A stretch of 64,000 nucleotides of DNA. Origin: Ciceribacter lividus (GTDB taxonomy: Bacteria > Pseudomonadota > Alphaproteobacteria > Rhizobiales > Rhizobiaceae). The stretch lies in the NCBI RefSeq assembly GCF_003337715.1, contig NZ_QPIX01000003.1, positions 62,001 to 126,000 of the forward strand, given 5' to 3'. The position numbers were made by a program, and so were the translations under genes. Shown piece after piece: positions 45,982 through 53,218 of the stretch. The notes under the pieces are model-generated. The model did no database searches. It saw only the letters and a program-made list of their open reading frames with translations, and had not been told where the DNA came from. Within the stretch, counting starts at the first letter, position 1. Each line of letters opens with the position of its first letter.

Positions 45982-47148
45982 ATGCCTAACCTACGTCTTA
46001 CCCGCCGCACCATTGACGACATTCCGTTCGCTGCCAGCGGCCAAATCCTCTACCGCGATACTCTGCTTTCCGGTTTCGGCCTTCGGGTCGGCAGCCGCTC
46101 AAAGGTCTACTTTGCCGAGGGGCAGGTGAACCGAGAGACCCGCCGCGTGACCATAGGGCGCGCGGACCTGTTTGCGCCGGAGGTGGCGCGCAAGAAGGCG
46201 CTCGCCTTGCTGGGGGAAATGGCCGAGGGCCGGAACCCCAACGAGGAGAAGCGCAAAGAGACGGTGGAGCGCGTCACGCTGGCCGTCGCCTTTGAGCGCT
46301 TCTTCGAGGCGCGCAACAAGCTGTCTCCGCACACCGTCACCAATTACGGGCGCACCGCCAAGCTCTACCTCAAGGCATGGCGCAAGAAGCCCATGAACCA
46401 CATCACCCGGCAAATGGTGCTGGCCAAGCATCAGGAAATTGCCAAGGTCCACGGCGAGGTGACCGCCAACAATGCGATGCGGCACCTCCGGTCCGTCTAC
46501 AATTTCATCGCCGCCACACAGGACGACTTCCCGCCGAACCCGGTGCTGATCCTCTCGCAGGCGCGGGCATGGTATCGCGAGCGGCGGCGGCAGACTTTGG
46601 TCACGGCGCTGGACCTGCCCATGTGGTGGAAAGCCGTCATGGCTGAACCGGATTATTCCCGCGATTTTCTGCTGACCGCGCTATTCACCGGAATGCGCCG
46701 GGGCGAGCTGATGAAGCTGCGCTGGGAAAATGTGGACCTCGCAGCCCGCACGCTGCATCTGCCCACAACGAAAAACGGTGACCCGCTGAACCTGCCCTTG
46801 TCAGCATTCCTTGCGGACCTGCTGACCAAGCGTAAAGAACAGGCGGAAGGGTCGCCTTGGGTGTTTCCCGGCCCCGGTAAGAATGGCCATTTGGTGGAGA
46901 CGAAGAAATTCCTACTGCGCGTCAGCACCGGCTCCGGCGTGAACTTCACGCTGCACGATTTGCGGCGTACGTTCATCACCATCGCTGAAAGCCTCGATGT
47001 TCCCTACTACGCGCTCAAGCGTCTCCTGAACCACCGCGCCAATGGCGACGTCACGGGCGGCTATATTGTCGTCAATGCGGAGCGGCTGCGCGGGCCGGTT
47101 GAACTGGTCGCGGCCCGGATATTGGAGTTGGCCAATGTCCAGGTATGA
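45982..47148 (+). CDS. Tyrosine-type site-specific integrase
   Basis: A 388-residue phage-type integrase. An N-terminal arm-binding/core-binding part (to about 200) is followed by the catalytic domain: first Arg in FTGMRRGELMKLRWENVDL (about 238), HDLRRTF (about 326), and the His/Tyr end LLNHRANGDVTGGYI (Tyr about 361). GGAGG precedes the ATG. It is the only integrase in the island and so the likely agent of integration into tRNA-Thr at ATTACGAAT, although it lies in the middle and not beside either att site. It overlaps the next gene by 14 bp. Confidence 0.93.
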   Translation: MPNLRLTRRTIDDIPFAASGQILYRDTLLSGFGLRVGSRSKVYFAEGQVNRETRRVTIGRADLFAPEVARKKALALLGEMAEGRNPNEEKRKETVERVTLAVAFERFFEARNKLSPHTVTNYGRTAKLYLKAWRKKPMNHITRQMVLAKHQEIAKVHGEVTANNAMRHLRSVYNFIAATQDDFPPNPVLILSQARAWYRERRRQTLVTALDLPMWWKAVMAEPDYSRDFLLTALFTGMRRGELMKLRWENVDLAARTLHLPTTKNGDPLNLPLSAFLADLLTKRKEQAEGSPWVFPGPGKNGHLVETKKFLLRVSTGSGVNFTLHDLRRTFITIAESLDVPYYALKRLLNHRANGDVTGGYIVVNAERLRGPVELVAARILELANVQV

Positions 47149-47656
47149 CCCGATGATTGCCCCGGTCGCGGCGGGCGCCGATGCGCAAGGTCTGGCTTAC
47201 GGTGCAACCGTGCTGGAGCGCCTCCTGCTCGCGATCATCAATGCGCACCCGACGCCGGAAACCGAAGGCCGCGATCACGAGCGGCTGGACGTGGCAATGA
47301 CGGCGCTGGTCGGGACCCGCACATCGGCGGGTGACGACTACGACGATGCATTGCTGTTTATGGCACAGCAGCGGCAACGCGATGTCTGCGACTGCGAGAT
47401 GTCGCTCCTGCATGAACGAGCCGATGCTGGTAGGCACATCCGCTCCAACATGGAATTGGCGAAGTTGGCGGCACGTGAGGTTCTTGAATGCACCGCCTCC
47501 GACATTCACACCGCCGCGACCCGGCTTTGCGACATGTTTACCCGGCAGCGCAGCCGCACCGTCGAACCGGACTACGTTCAGGAGGCGCTTGAAACGGAAG
47601 CCGTGAAGCGGCTCTGCGCTGAACTCGCCGAATGGGACGTCCCCTCGCGGCTCTGA
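47135..47656 (+). CDS. Hypothetical protein downstream of the integrase
   Basis: A 173-residue protein starting MSRYDPMIAPVAAGADAQG at an ATG inside the last codons of the integrase gene, preceded by TTGGAGTTGG. It is rich in acidic and alanine residues, looks helical, and has no membrane segment or known motif. The overlap implies translational coupling with the integrase. Function unknown; an accessory role in the element is likely. Confidence 0.65.
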   Translation: MSRYDPMIAPVAAGADAQGLAYGATVLERLLLAIINAHPTPETEGRDHERLDVAMTALVGTRTSAGDDYDDALLFMAQQRQRDVCDCEMSLLHERADAGRHIRSNMELAKLAAREVLECTASDIHTAATRLCDMFTRQRSRTVEPDYVQEALETEAVKRLCAELAEWDVPSRL

Positions 47657-47949
47657 GAATCTTGGACAGAGTTGGACCGGCTTGCATCGCCGTCCCGTCA
47701 GCAACTTTCCGGCTTGATCGGGCCGGCGCTCTCGCATAGCGTCGTGTTGCTTGGAAGGTAAGCCGTACCGGTCTCCGGTAGGCAATTCACCCAGGACGCG
47801 GGCTGACACCCCGTAGGGGCGGTAACAGTCCGACACCAAGCAGGCGAGACCGATCAGCGTGGTGGTCTCATAAGCGAACGACAGGTGCCCGCCTCGGTGG
47901 GCCAGCCCGGCGCCGAAGTCATTTCCGAAACAGCTTTAGGAGATGACTG
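47657..47949. other. Untranslated region with small hairpins before the alpA-primase operon
   Basis: About 290 bp without a gene. It contains TACCGG-TCT-CCGGTA (47766-47780) and CCCC-GTA-GGGG (47809-47819) plus further GC dyads. Its place upstream of the AlpA/primase operon recalls the regulatory leader of satellite P4, where an RNA controls immunity. That parallel is only an inference. Confidence 0.35.
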
Positions 47950-48180
47950 ATGGCACACGTCAGTTCCCATACATCTGTGCAGCCTGATGAGTGGCTATGC
48001 ACGAAAGAGGTCGCGCGGCTCACGAAGCTCAGCCCGTCGCTGTACGAAAAGGCACGCCTTCCCGGTCGGTGGAATGGTTTGCCTTGGTATAAGATCGGAG
48101 GACGCGTCCTTTACCGCAAATCCGAAGTTCTGGCCTGGATGGATTCCTTCCGCATCGAGGGGGGCGTCCGCCATGTCTAA
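47950..48180 (+). CDS. AlpA-like HTH_17 regulator/excisionase
   Basis: A 76-residue protein with the MerR-type HTH_17 pattern of AlpA/excisionase proteins: EWLCTKEVARLTKLSPSLYEKARLPGRWNGLPWYKIGGRVLYRKSEVLAWMDS. TAGGAGATGACTG precedes the ATG. It overlaps the primase-helicase gene by 8 bp. Such proteins assist excision or activate element genes. Confidence 0.85.
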   Translation: MAHVSSHTSVQPDEWLCTKEVARLTKLSPSLYEKARLPGRWNGLPWYKIGGRVLYRKSEVLAWMDSFRIEGGVRHV

Positions 48181-50587
48181 CTTCAACCTCACCCCCGAGA
48201 ATCAGTTCGAGTCGCCCGGCCACGCGGCCGTCTTCTACAAATCGCTGGGCTGGGAGCCGCTTGTGCTCCCGGCCCGCGAGAAGAAGCCTAAAGGCAAGTG
48301 GGGCAACCTCACGGAAAGAACCGACGAGGACTTACTTCGCGCGTTCAGTCCGGTGAGCAATATCGGCATCGCTCTTGGCGAGCGATCCAGTGGCTTGATC
48401 GACACCGATTTCGATTGGCCGGAAGCCGCGCGGATCGCTTGCGAACTAATGGGCGACCTACCGAGTTTCGGTCGCGCGGGATCGCCGCACAGCCATCGCC
48501 TCGCCATCGGCCGGTTGCGCAAGAATGTCCGCTTCCAAATTCCGCCTAGCGCGACCGGGCTGATTTCCAGCGACCGCATGACGGTGCTGGAATTACGTGG
48601 CGACGGGCTGCAAACGATGGTTCCGCCATCGGTTCATCCCTCGGGCGAACTTGTCCGCTGGCATGACGACCCGGCAACCGTGCCGGTCGTGGACCCTGAC
48701 GATCTGGAGCGCCGCGCGGGATGCGTGGCGTTCCTCTCGGTCATCGTGAACAAGTATCCGCGTGTCGCCGGCAACCGCGACAATGTCTGCCTCGCCCTAA
48801 CCGGTGCGCTCGTGCGCGCCGGTATTTCCGATGAGGAAGCGGATCAGTGGGTGGGACTCGTCGCCAGCTTGGCCGGCGACGAGGAAGCTGACAAGCGCGG
48901 CGGCAAAGCAATGGCGAGCCGGGAGAAGCACGACGCCGGGGAGCAGGTGTGGGGCTTGCCCATGCTCTGCGAATTTCTCGGCATCGAGCCTATGGAAGCC
49001 ACGCTTCGCAAGTGGCTCGGCGGCTCCAGCGAAGACGGGGAGGGCGGCAGCGCCATCGCGGTCAGAGGCGGTTTCATGCCGCAAGCCGTCGATGCGGCCG
49101 AACAGGCATTGATTCGCGAAGGCGTCGGCATCTACCAGCGCTTCGATTCACTGGTCCGCGTCGTTCGACTGACGGTCAGGGTCGATGAGGAGGGCGTCGG
49201 ACGCGACAGCGGCGCGCTGATCCTCAAGCCCGTGACCTCGCCTTGGCTGCGCGAGCAGTTCGCCCGCGTGGCGCGGTGGGAGCAGCCAACCGCCAAGGGC
49301 GGCATGAAGAGGATTGACCCGCCGCCGGATGCGGCATCCGCCTACCTAGCGCGGGTCGGTGAATGGAGATTGCGATTCCTGCAGGGCATCACCCAAAGCC
49401 CTACACTCAGGGCCGATGGCACCGTCTTGCAGGAACCGGGATACGACCCGCTTTCCGGCTTGCTGTACGACCCCGGAAGCACGGTATTTCCGCAGGTCGC
49501 GGATAGCCCGTCTCATGACGTGGCGAGGGCCGCACTCGATGTGCTCGCCAACCCCTTCCGGGGCTTCTCCTTTGCCGAGGATGCCGACCGCAGCGTGGCG
49601 CTTGCGGCGGTGCTGACGGCATTGGTCCGCGCCATGTTTCCAGCGGCTCCCATGTTCGCGCTCGATGCCCCGACGGCCGGGACCGGCAAGTCGCTTCTGG
49701 CCGAAACCATTGGCCTCGTCGCCACCGGCCACAAGCCCGCGATGATGTCGCAGGGCAAGAGCGATGAGGAGAACGAGAAACGCCTGTCGTCGGTGCTGAT
49801 GGCCGGCGACCAAGTCGTCGTTATCGACAATTGCCGGTACGCGATCGAAGGTGACTTTCTCTGCACCATGCTGACCCAGGAACTGGTTCAGCCGCGCGTG
49901 CTCGGCAAGTCCGAGATGAGGCGGCTTCCGACCCGGTGCCTTGTCATGGCGACCGGGAACAATCTCGTCCTATCAGGAGACGTCACGCGGCGGGCCTTGA
50001 TCTGCCGCCTCGATGCCGGGATAGAGCGGCCCGACCAAAGGCAATTCGACTTCGACCCGCGCCACGAAGCGGTCAGCGACCGTCCGCGTCTGGTCGCAGC
50101 CGGATTGACGATCCTGCGCGCCTATATTGCGGCAGGCAGGCCGAACCCAATTGATCGCGTCGGCTCTTTCGAACAGTGGAATCTTGTTCGTGAGGCCTTG
50201 GTTTGGGTCGGCTGCGCGGACCCGGCGCTTACCCGTGATCGCGTTCTGGCCGACGATCCTCAGAAGGAAGTCCTAATCGACCTTCTCCGCCTGTGGCGGC
50301 AGGCGCTGGGAGACCGTCAAGTGACCTTGATCGAACTCACTGCGTTGGCCGAGCACGACGCGGGCGGGCTGGTCAGGAAGCTTGTCGAAGAGCTTGCCGC
50401 CAATACCCGCTTCCACAACGGCTTCAATGCGAGGAGTGTCGGGCGGTTCCTGGCCAAGCATCTCGACCGAATCGCTGACGGTCTCGCGCTGCAAGCCGTT
50501 AACGACGCCTCCGGCATCAAGCGTTACCGTGTTGTCGAGGCGCGCCGGCGAGGAGAAGGTGCGGCATCGATCGAGGCCCCCTTCTGA
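48173..50587 (+). CDS. Bifunctional primase-polymerase/helicase for element replication
   Basis: An 804-residue protein. The N-terminal 200 residues look like an archaeo-eukaryotic primase-polymerase (PrimPol) domain: NIGIALGERSSGLIDTDFDWP with the DxD acidic pair, GSPHSHRL, and RGDGLQTMVPPSVHPSGE. The C-terminal half has an ATPase with Walker A APTAGTGKS (about 499-507), VVVIDNCRYAIEGDFLCTML and an arginine-containing RRALICRLDAG segment, resembling helicases of satellites and plasmids. This one-protein primase plus helicase layout is typical of P4-like and PICI-like elements. The start at 48173 overlaps the alpA-like gene. It suggests autonomous replication after excision. Confidence 0.8.
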   Translation: MSNFNLTPENQFESPGHAAVFYKSLGWEPLVLPAREKKPKGKWGNLTERTDEDLLRAFSPVSNIGIALGERSSGLIDTDFDWPEAARIACELMGDLPSFGRAGSPHSHRLAIGRLRKNVRFQIPPSATGLISSDRMTVLELRGDGLQTMVPPSVHPSGELVRWHDDPATVPVVDPDDLERRAGCVAFLSVIVNKYPRVAGNRDNVCLALTGALVRAGISDEEADQWVGLVASLAGDEEADKRGGKAMASREKHDAGEQVWGLPMLCEFLGIEPMEATLRKWLGGSSEDGEGGSAIAVRGGFMPQAVDAAEQALIREGVGIYQRFDSLVRVVRLTVRVDEEGVGRDSGALILKPVTSPWLREQFARVARWEQPTAKGGMKRIDPPPDAASAYLARVGEWRLRFLQGITQSPTLRADGTVLQEPGYDPLSGLLYDPGSTVFPQVADSPSHDVARAALDVLANPFRGFSFAEDADRSVALAAVLTALVRAMFPAAPMFALDAPTAGTGKSLLAETIGLVATGHKPAMMSQGKSDEENEKRLSSVLMAGDQVVVIDNCRYAIEGDFLCTMLTQELVQPRVLGKSEMRRLPTRCLVMATGNNLVLSGDVTRRALICRLDAGIERPDQRQFDFDPRHEAVSDRPRLVAAGLTILRAYIAAGRPNPIDRVGSFEQWNLVREALVWVGCADPALTRDRVLADDPQKEVLIDLLRLWRQALGDRQVTLIELTALAEHDAGGLVRKLVEELAANTRFHNGFNARSVGRFLAKHLDRIADGLALQAVNDASGIKRYRVVEARRRGEGAASIEAPF

Positions 50588-50835
50588 TGTCCTCGCGACG
50601 CCGTGCGGCAGGTTTGACGGGGTTTTGCTGGTTTTTGCGGGCTGCACGGGCCGGTAAAACCCGGCAAACCCCATCAAACCCGGCGGCTAAAGCGGCTGGG
50701 CCGCAGGCCGACGCTCGGAGGCCTTGGACAGCGGGCAGGCCACCTTACGCAGCCGGTGCGCACAAGGCCCTCAGAGGCCGTCTGAGGGCCGCTCCGAGGC
50801 CATTGCGGGCGGGGTAAGCCCCGTGTCGCTAGCCG
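50588..50835. other. Inverted-repeat-rich region after the primase gene, possible replication origin
   Basis: A 248-bp gene-free stretch. GGTTTGACGGGGTTT (50611-50625) is repeated in inverse at 50666-50680 with one mismatch and a 40-nt loop. GGCCCTCAGA (50766-50775) pairs perfectly with 50781-50790 around GGCCG. Smaller GGAGGCC/CGAGGCC repeats occur between. Position directly after the primase-helicase gene fits an origin, but a terminator or regulatory RNA is also possible. Confidence 0.4.
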
Positions 50836-51162
50836 CTACCCTACAAACGCCTTCAGCATCCGCGCGGCGCGGTCGAGTTGGTCAGCATTCATGCGCGATA
50901 AAGTGCCGTTTATTTCGGTCAGAAGCCGTGCGCGCTCGCCGGTTCCGGGCACAGCGTTGGCACCGAACAGGACCGGTGCCGGAACGTTGAGCGCAACTGC
51001 AATTTTCTCCGCGGTCTCGAAAAGCGGCGCGGCGACACCCCGCTCGATCTTGCCGATAGTCTCGCGCGAGATGCCAGTCTGGTCGGAAAGCTGCTCAAGG
51101 GTCCAGCCTTTAGCCTTCCGGTGATGACGGACATTCGCGCCGAAAAGACGTTGAAGCTCCAT
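50836..51162 (-). CDS. XRE-family repressor
   Basis: A 108-residue phage-repressor-like protein with a Cro/CI HTH (LFGANVRHHRKAKGWTLEQLSDQTGISRETIGKIERGVAAP, residues 6-46) and a helical C-terminus. It is divergent from a small membrane-protein gene, with two dyads between them (51216-51257). It is the likely master repressor of the element's right half. Confidence 0.87.
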   Translation of the reverse strand: MELQRLFGANVRHHRKAKGWTLEQLSDQTGISRETIGKIERGVAAPLFETAEKIAVALNVPAPVLFGANAVPGTGERARLLTEINGTLSRMNADQLDRAARMLKAFVG

Positions 51163-51215
51163 ATGCGCACCTCGTTCGGAACAAAGGCGGCAAAGGGCTG
51201 CTCAAATCGAGAAAT

Positions 51216-51257
51216 GAGAACTTTGCATTCTCGCAATTTGAGAACTATAACATCTCA
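51216..51257. promoter_or_regulatory. Two operator-like dyads and a promoter in the XRE divergent region
   Basis: GAGAA-N7-TTCTC (51216-51232) and TGAGA-N9-TCTCA (51239-51257) share the GAGAA/TTCTC half-site. They overlap a plus-strand promoter, TTGCAT (51223-51228) and TATAAC (51246-51251), with 17-bp spacing. This is a standard layout for an autoregulated phage-type repressor. Confidence 0.55.
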
Positions 51258-51288
51258 TTCAGTGAAGTCGGATGCTGTGGTTCTGCAA

Positions 51289-51591
51289 ATGACGATGGTA
51301 GATCTGCTCCTTACTATTTTGCGTTGGCTTTTGTTGATCTTCTTCGGCGCTCAAGCCCTTATCTTCATTGGGCTGGTCCTGTGGACGATCTGGACCGACG
51401 CGATCAAGCCGAGGCTGATTCCTGCCGACGACATCACCCGCGTGGCTGACGACATCATTGCCAGCTATCCCGACCCGGAGCTTGAAGCGTTCGCCCGCCA
51501 CGAGCGCGCGTGGTACGGCAGCGACGGCGCGGAGCAGACCTATTGGTACCGCGTGCGGAAGGCCGTCAGGCGGCGGCTGGAAGGCCGCTGA
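51289..51591 (+). CDS. Small membrane protein of unknown function
   Basis: A 100-residue protein with an N-terminal membrane segment (LLLTILRWLLLIFFGAQALIFIGLVLWTIW, about residues 5-34) and a charged cytoplasmic tail (ITRVADDIIASYPDPELEAFARHERAWYG...). The start at 51289 is the first ATG before the hydrophobic stretch; its ribosome site is weak, so GTG at 51262 is possible. It is divergent from the XRE repressor and driven by the promoter at 51223-51251, so it may be expressed on induction. Function unknown. Confidence 0.6.
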   Translation: MTMVDLLLTILRWLLLIFFGAQALIFIGLVLWTIWTDAIKPRLIPADDITRVADDIIASYPDPELEAFARHERAWYGSDGAEQTYWYRVRKAVRRRLEGR

Positions 51592-51597
51592 GCCGCG

Positions 51598-52320
51598 TCA
51601 GTCGAACAGAGGGCCGTGACCACCGCCAGCGGCCTTGCGGCGAACCTCGTCCTCGCGCGCCTCGCTGACCTCGCGCCAGATGTCGTAGGTCTCGCGCACC
51701 ATCTGGTCGAGCTGGTCGAAACCAAAAAGCTCGACGCCTTCGTCGGTGCTCAGCGTCACCGGGCGCTGGTCATCAGCGGCATCGCCGAACTGCACGACCC
51801 CGAGCCGAGCGGCGGTGAAGTCGGGATTGGCGACCCGGATATGCTCATGCATCATCGAGAAGACAAACCGTCTCGCTTCTGCCGTCAGGCGTTTGCCGCG
51901 CCGGGGATCGATGAAGACCACCAGCGGGACACCTTCCAGCGCCATCACCATCGGCAACCAGTATTCGACCTTCTCGCCGACGCTCAGCGATAGCGGGAAG
52001 AAGGCTTGAGAGCGGCTGCGTAGGGCATTGGAGCGGGCGAAGTCGTGCAATCCCTTGGCGACGAGCAGGTTGGCGCTGCACTCATCGTCGGACGTTGCCT
52101 TCGCCCGTATCAGTCGTTCCAGAACCGGCCATGCGGTCGGGTCGGCAACCGCGAACATATCGGGCTGGACGTTGAAGATGTCTGCGAACCGGGCGCGAAC
52201 TGGTTTGTAGGTGATCGTTGGATGCCCGAGCTTGAAATGCTCAAGGGCGCGGCGCTTCTGGTCGGACGGCAGCGTTGCGACGCGGGCAAGGTCGATCTCA
52301 GGTAAGCGGCGTATCTTCAT
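51598..52320 (-). CDS. Putative SocB-like toxin partner of the DUF4065 protein
   Basis: A 240-residue protein with no domain I can name. It starts with ATG at 52320 behind AGGAGA and overlaps the upstream DUF4065 gene by 23 bp, so the two are co-translated. In Caulobacter the DUF4065 protein SocA is the antitoxin/adaptor for SocB, a toxin that binds the DnaN clamp; gene order and size here match that pair. A short segment SQAFFPL (about residues 104-110) could be a clamp-binding-like peptide, but this is weak. Identity as SocB is an inference from context. Confidence 0.55.
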   Translation of the reverse strand: MKIRRLPEIDLARVATLPSDQKRRALEHFKLGHPTITYKPVRARFADIFNVQPDMFAVADPTAWPVLERLIRAKATSDDECSANLLVAKGLHDFARSNALRSRSQAFFPLSLSVGEKVEYWLPMVMALEGVPLVVFIDPRRGKRLTAEARRFVFSMMHEHIRVANPDFTAARLGVVQFGDAADDQRPVTLSTDEGVELFGFDQLDQMVRETYDIWREVSEAREDEVRRKAAGGGHGPLFD

Positions 52321-52849
52321 CCGGTTCTCCTGCGACCGGAGCCGCGCCAATGGAAACCTTGTGGAACTTGAATCGGTTGACGATGACATCATCCGGGATT
52401 CGCAACCCCAGCGCAACCGATGTTCTTCCTTTGTCCGCAATGTAGTCCCAAGGCGCGCCTTTAGCGTGGGAGATGTCGACAAGCCGCCCCGGCGATAGCT
52501 GCCCGTAGGACGACATGACACGCGCCAGATGACGCCGAATGCTCGGGTCCTCGGGAAGGTCCAGCGCATGGCGCTCGCCGGTCATCACGTTCTGCCCGGT
52601 GGCGCGGAAGTCGATAGGAGAACTGCCAGCCGTCTTGAAGGCCGAATAGGCGGCAGGATGCACCGGCCCGTATTGCCATGCCTCGAAATAGCCGCTGACC
52701 AGAGGTCGCTTGGCTTCGATCAGGAAGATGGAATGGGCGAAGTAGAGGAGCTTTTGCAGTGCGAGATTGGTGACCTTGATCCCCGACCGGTCAGCCTCGT
52801 CCAGCATGAGGTTGGCGACGGCTCTCGGATCGAATGGACCACCGGTCAT
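52298..52849 (-). CDS. DUF4065 (Panacea/SocA-like) antitoxin
   Basis: A 183-residue protein with the DUF4065 hallmark LQKLLYFAHSIFLIEAKRPLVSGYFEAWQYGPVHPAAYSAFK (residues 24-65), as in SocA and GepA. Panacea-domain proteins act as antitoxins for varied toxins; SocA delivers SocB to ClpXP. It begins 33 bp after the 3' end of the island tRNA-Thr and on the same strand. The ATG at 52849 has only a distant GAGGAAG, so translation may be inefficient or the start uncertain. It overlaps the downstream partner by 23 bp. Confidence 0.82.
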   Translation of the reverse strand: MTGGPFDPRAVANLMLDEADRSGIKVTNLALQKLLYFAHSIFLIEAKRPLVSGYFEAWQYGPVHPAAYSAFKTAGSSPIDFRATGQNVMTGERHALDLPEDPSIRRHLARVMSSYGQLSPGRLVDISHAKGAPWDYIADKGRTSVALGLRIPDDVIVNRFKFHKVSIGAAPVAGEPDEDTPLT

Positions 52850-52881
52850 CTGCGCACTTTGACTTCCTCGGGTTGGGGAAG

Positions 52882-52957
52882 TGGTGCCGCTTGCGTGACT
52901 CGAACACGCGACCCCATCATTACGAATGATGTGCTCTACCAACTGAGCTAAAGCGGC
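52882..52957 (-). tRNA. tRNA-Thr (anticodon CGT), island-borne intact copy
   Basis: A complete 76-nt tRNA: acceptor GCCGCTT pairs with AAGCGGC, discriminator A, CCA encoded (52882-52884). The anticodon loop TTCGTAA holds CGT and the T-loop is TTCGAGT. It reads ACG codons. It lies 98 bp inside the right att core and differs from the native halves (D-loop T in place of C; T-stem G/C pair in place of A/T), so it came with the element and replaces the gene that integration broke. Confidence 0.95.
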
Positions 52958-53054
52958 TTAACCCTTCACACACGGCCATACTATGGCCCTACTAACTTTC
53001 ACTCACCAGCCCCAACCCGCTGGCTTCGAACCTCATTCTCTAGCGGACCCGCTA

Positions 53055-53093
53055 ATTACGAATGATGTGCTCTACCGACTGAGCTAAAGCGGC
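53055..53093 (-). pseudogene. 5' part of the native tRNA-Thr(CGT) gene (att site)
   Basis: On the minus strand this reads GCCGCTTTAGCTCAGTCGGT and continues through the D-arm and anticodon stem to ATTCGTAAT, then switches to unrelated sequence with no matching acceptor strand. Its missing 3' half is at 39215-39260; joining the two at ATTACGAAT gives a perfect tRNA-Thr(CGT). The native promoter is still upstream (53136-53164). Confidence 0.9.
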
Positions 53094-53100
53094 CAAGGCG

Positions 53101-53164
53101 AACCGCGTCTGGCGCGGTTCGTCGATCTGTGCGCGCTGATACAAGCATCGCGCGGGAATTTCAA
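53101..53164 (-). promoter_or_regulatory. Native tRNA-Thr promoter and leader hairpin
   Basis: On the minus strand TTGAAA (53159-53164) and TATCAG (53136-53141) have 17-bp spacing. An 8-bp hairpin GAACCGCG/CGCGGTTC lies in the short leader (53101-53121). It points at the 5' tRNA remnant and, 136 bp further, at the intact island tRNA and DUF4065 gene. Confidence 0.55.
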
Positions 53165-53218
53165 GCCGGGATTTTCTCCTCCAGGCGTTTTCCGTTTTGA
53201 GCCGGGCTCCTCGGCAGG

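Larger units (their letters stand above)
39252..53063. mobile_element. Integrated genomic island in the anticodon loop of tRNA-Thr(CGT)
   Basis: A 13.8-kb element bounded by the 9-bp direct repeat ATTACGAAT (39252-39260 and 53055-53063), each copy fused to the opposite half of one native tRNA-Thr gene. It encodes a tyrosine integrase, an AlpA-like HTH, a primase-helicase, an XRE repressor, a complete replacement tRNA-Thr, a DUF4065 toxin-antitoxin-like pair and a divergent nuclease/helicase/R-M locus. No capsid, tail or conjugation genes are seen, so it is satellite-like or an integrative element dependent on other machinery. The left half (to about 45.9 kb) is visibly more AT-rich than the right half, suggesting a composite origin. 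Next to the left core lies TACGAAttgttTTTCGTA, a possible integrase-binding dyad. Confidence 0.85.

Noticed and set aside
39252..53063. Complete prophage
   Set aside because: No capsid, terminase, portal, tail or lysis genes are present between the att cores.
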